Origin: Flavobacteriaceae bacterium
Lineage (GTDB): Bacteria > Bacteroidota > Bacteroidia > Flavobacteriales > Flavobacteriaceae
NCBI GenBank assembly: GCA_947377425.1
Contig: CANCFZ010000144.1
Location: 1-5,943 of the forward strand
DNA: 5,943 bases
Reading direction: 5' to 3'
Every line of letters starts with the position of its first letter. Position 1 is the first letter of the stretch. The translations under genes were made by a program, and so were the position numbers. Below, one piece after another: positions 5,690 through 5,943 of this stretch. The notes under the pieces were generated by a model. That model was not told where the DNA came from and searched no databases. It was given only the letters and a program-made list of their open reading frames with translations.

Positions 5690-5718
5690 AAATCAGAATC
5701 AAAAACAACATCTGATTT
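5690..5718. other. small hairpin upstream of the last gene
   Basis: AAATCAGA (5690-5697) and TCTGATTT (5711-5718) pair perfectly over 8 bp with a 13-nt A-rich loop, ending 22 nt before the ATG at 5741. No T-tract follows on either strand, so it is not a good terminator. It may be a leader structure or an operator for the downstream gene, or chance. I could not find a convincing TAnnTTTG box for that gene in 5600-5740. Confidence 0.3.
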
Positions 5719-5740
5719 ATAACAACAAAATCAAAACTTA

Positions 5741-5943
5741 ATGAAAATTAATACCTTAATGGTTCAAAAACTTAAAATAGTTGCTTTCTTTTTCGCGGTA
5801 GCTTTCGCATCGGCACAATCCAAAGATGGTTATTGGGACAACATTCGTACCACCAATGAAACCATAAACCTTCGTGCAGGTGAAAAGAAAGTAATTAAAT
5901 CAGCTGATTTTCCTGAAGGCACTACAGAAGTAGTTTACAGAAT
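5741..5943 (+). CDS. exported protein of unknown function (3' end outside window)
   Basis: An open frame runs from the ATG at 5741 to the window edge, giving 67 complete codons. The N-terminus is a Sec signal peptide: a basic start (MKINTLMVQKLK), a hydrophobic core (IVAFFFAVAFA) and a cut site after ASA (residue 25) leaving Gln26. The mature part begins QSKDGYWDNIRTTNETINL and continues with a basic segment (RAGEKKVIKSADFPEGTTEV). It has the look of a flavobacterial secreted or periplasmic protein; I think I remember similar conserved hypothetical proteins in Flavobacterium but cannot name a domain. An internal ATG at 5759 would also leave a working signal peptide. The 257-nt gap and repeat before it suggest a separate transcription unit from the men genes. 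Confidence 0.8.
   Translation, partial: MKINTLMVQKLKIVAFFFAVAFASAQSKDGYWDNIRTTNETINLRAGEKKVIKSADFPEGTTEVVYR

Noticed and set aside
5520..5711. 63-codon - strand open frame
   Set aside because: It lies across the 22-bp palindrome and the REP-like repeat. Its low-complexity C-terminal part is simply the translated repeat, and it has no recognisable features.

Overview
The window (AT-rich, all visible stop codons TAA, hardly any Shine-Dalgarno sequences, several candidate -7 boxes of the TAnnTTTG type) looks like chromosomal DNA of a member of the Bacteroidota, most likely a flavobacterium close to Flavobacterium. The protein sequences agree: MenB, MenA and the extradiol dioxygenase all read like flavobacterial versions. 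This assignment comes from sequence style and remembered families, not from a search.

Layout. Positions 1-100 may hold the last codons of a + strand membrane protein, followed by a strong intrinsic terminator (134-186). A DODA/YgiD-type extradiol dioxygenase follows on the + strand, most likely starting at a TTG codon at 260 rather than at the upstream ATG at 188. It converges on a - strand pair of genes, and a compact hairpin at 1143-1165 separates the two units. The pair is an exported papain-like (C1, bleomycin-hydrolase-like) cysteine peptidase (2711 to 1602) and, 4 nt downstream, a small membrane protein with a bacterial PH-like domain (1597 to 1172). A 199-bp divergent intergenic region with a candidate -7 box in each direction separates the peptidase from the menaquinone genes.

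The + strand right half is a menaquinone-biosynthesis segment: menB (1,4-dihydroxy-2-naphthoyl-CoA synthase, Asp-containing bicarbonate-independent type), menA (DHNA prenyltransferase) and, 8 nt later, a UPF0173-type metallo-beta-lactamase-fold hydrolase. MenB makes DHNA-CoA and MenA prenylates the free naphthoate. The thioester hydrolysis between the two steps has no assigned gene in this window. The menB-menA spacer contains five perfectly phased octamers ending in TAAAC, which also form part of an imperfect inverted repeat.

After the hydrolase a 257-bp non-coding stretch carries a perfect 22-bp inverted repeat whose 5' arm is pyrimidine-rich, so it does not have the form of an intrinsic terminator. 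It resembles a dispersed flavobacterial intergenic repeat. The window ends inside a gene for an exported protein of unknown function (from 5741).

Most of the window is ordinary core-genome content. I see no CRISPR array, transposase, phage gene, tRNA or rRNA, and no convincing new defence or mobile system. The non-coding repeats are the least explained part.
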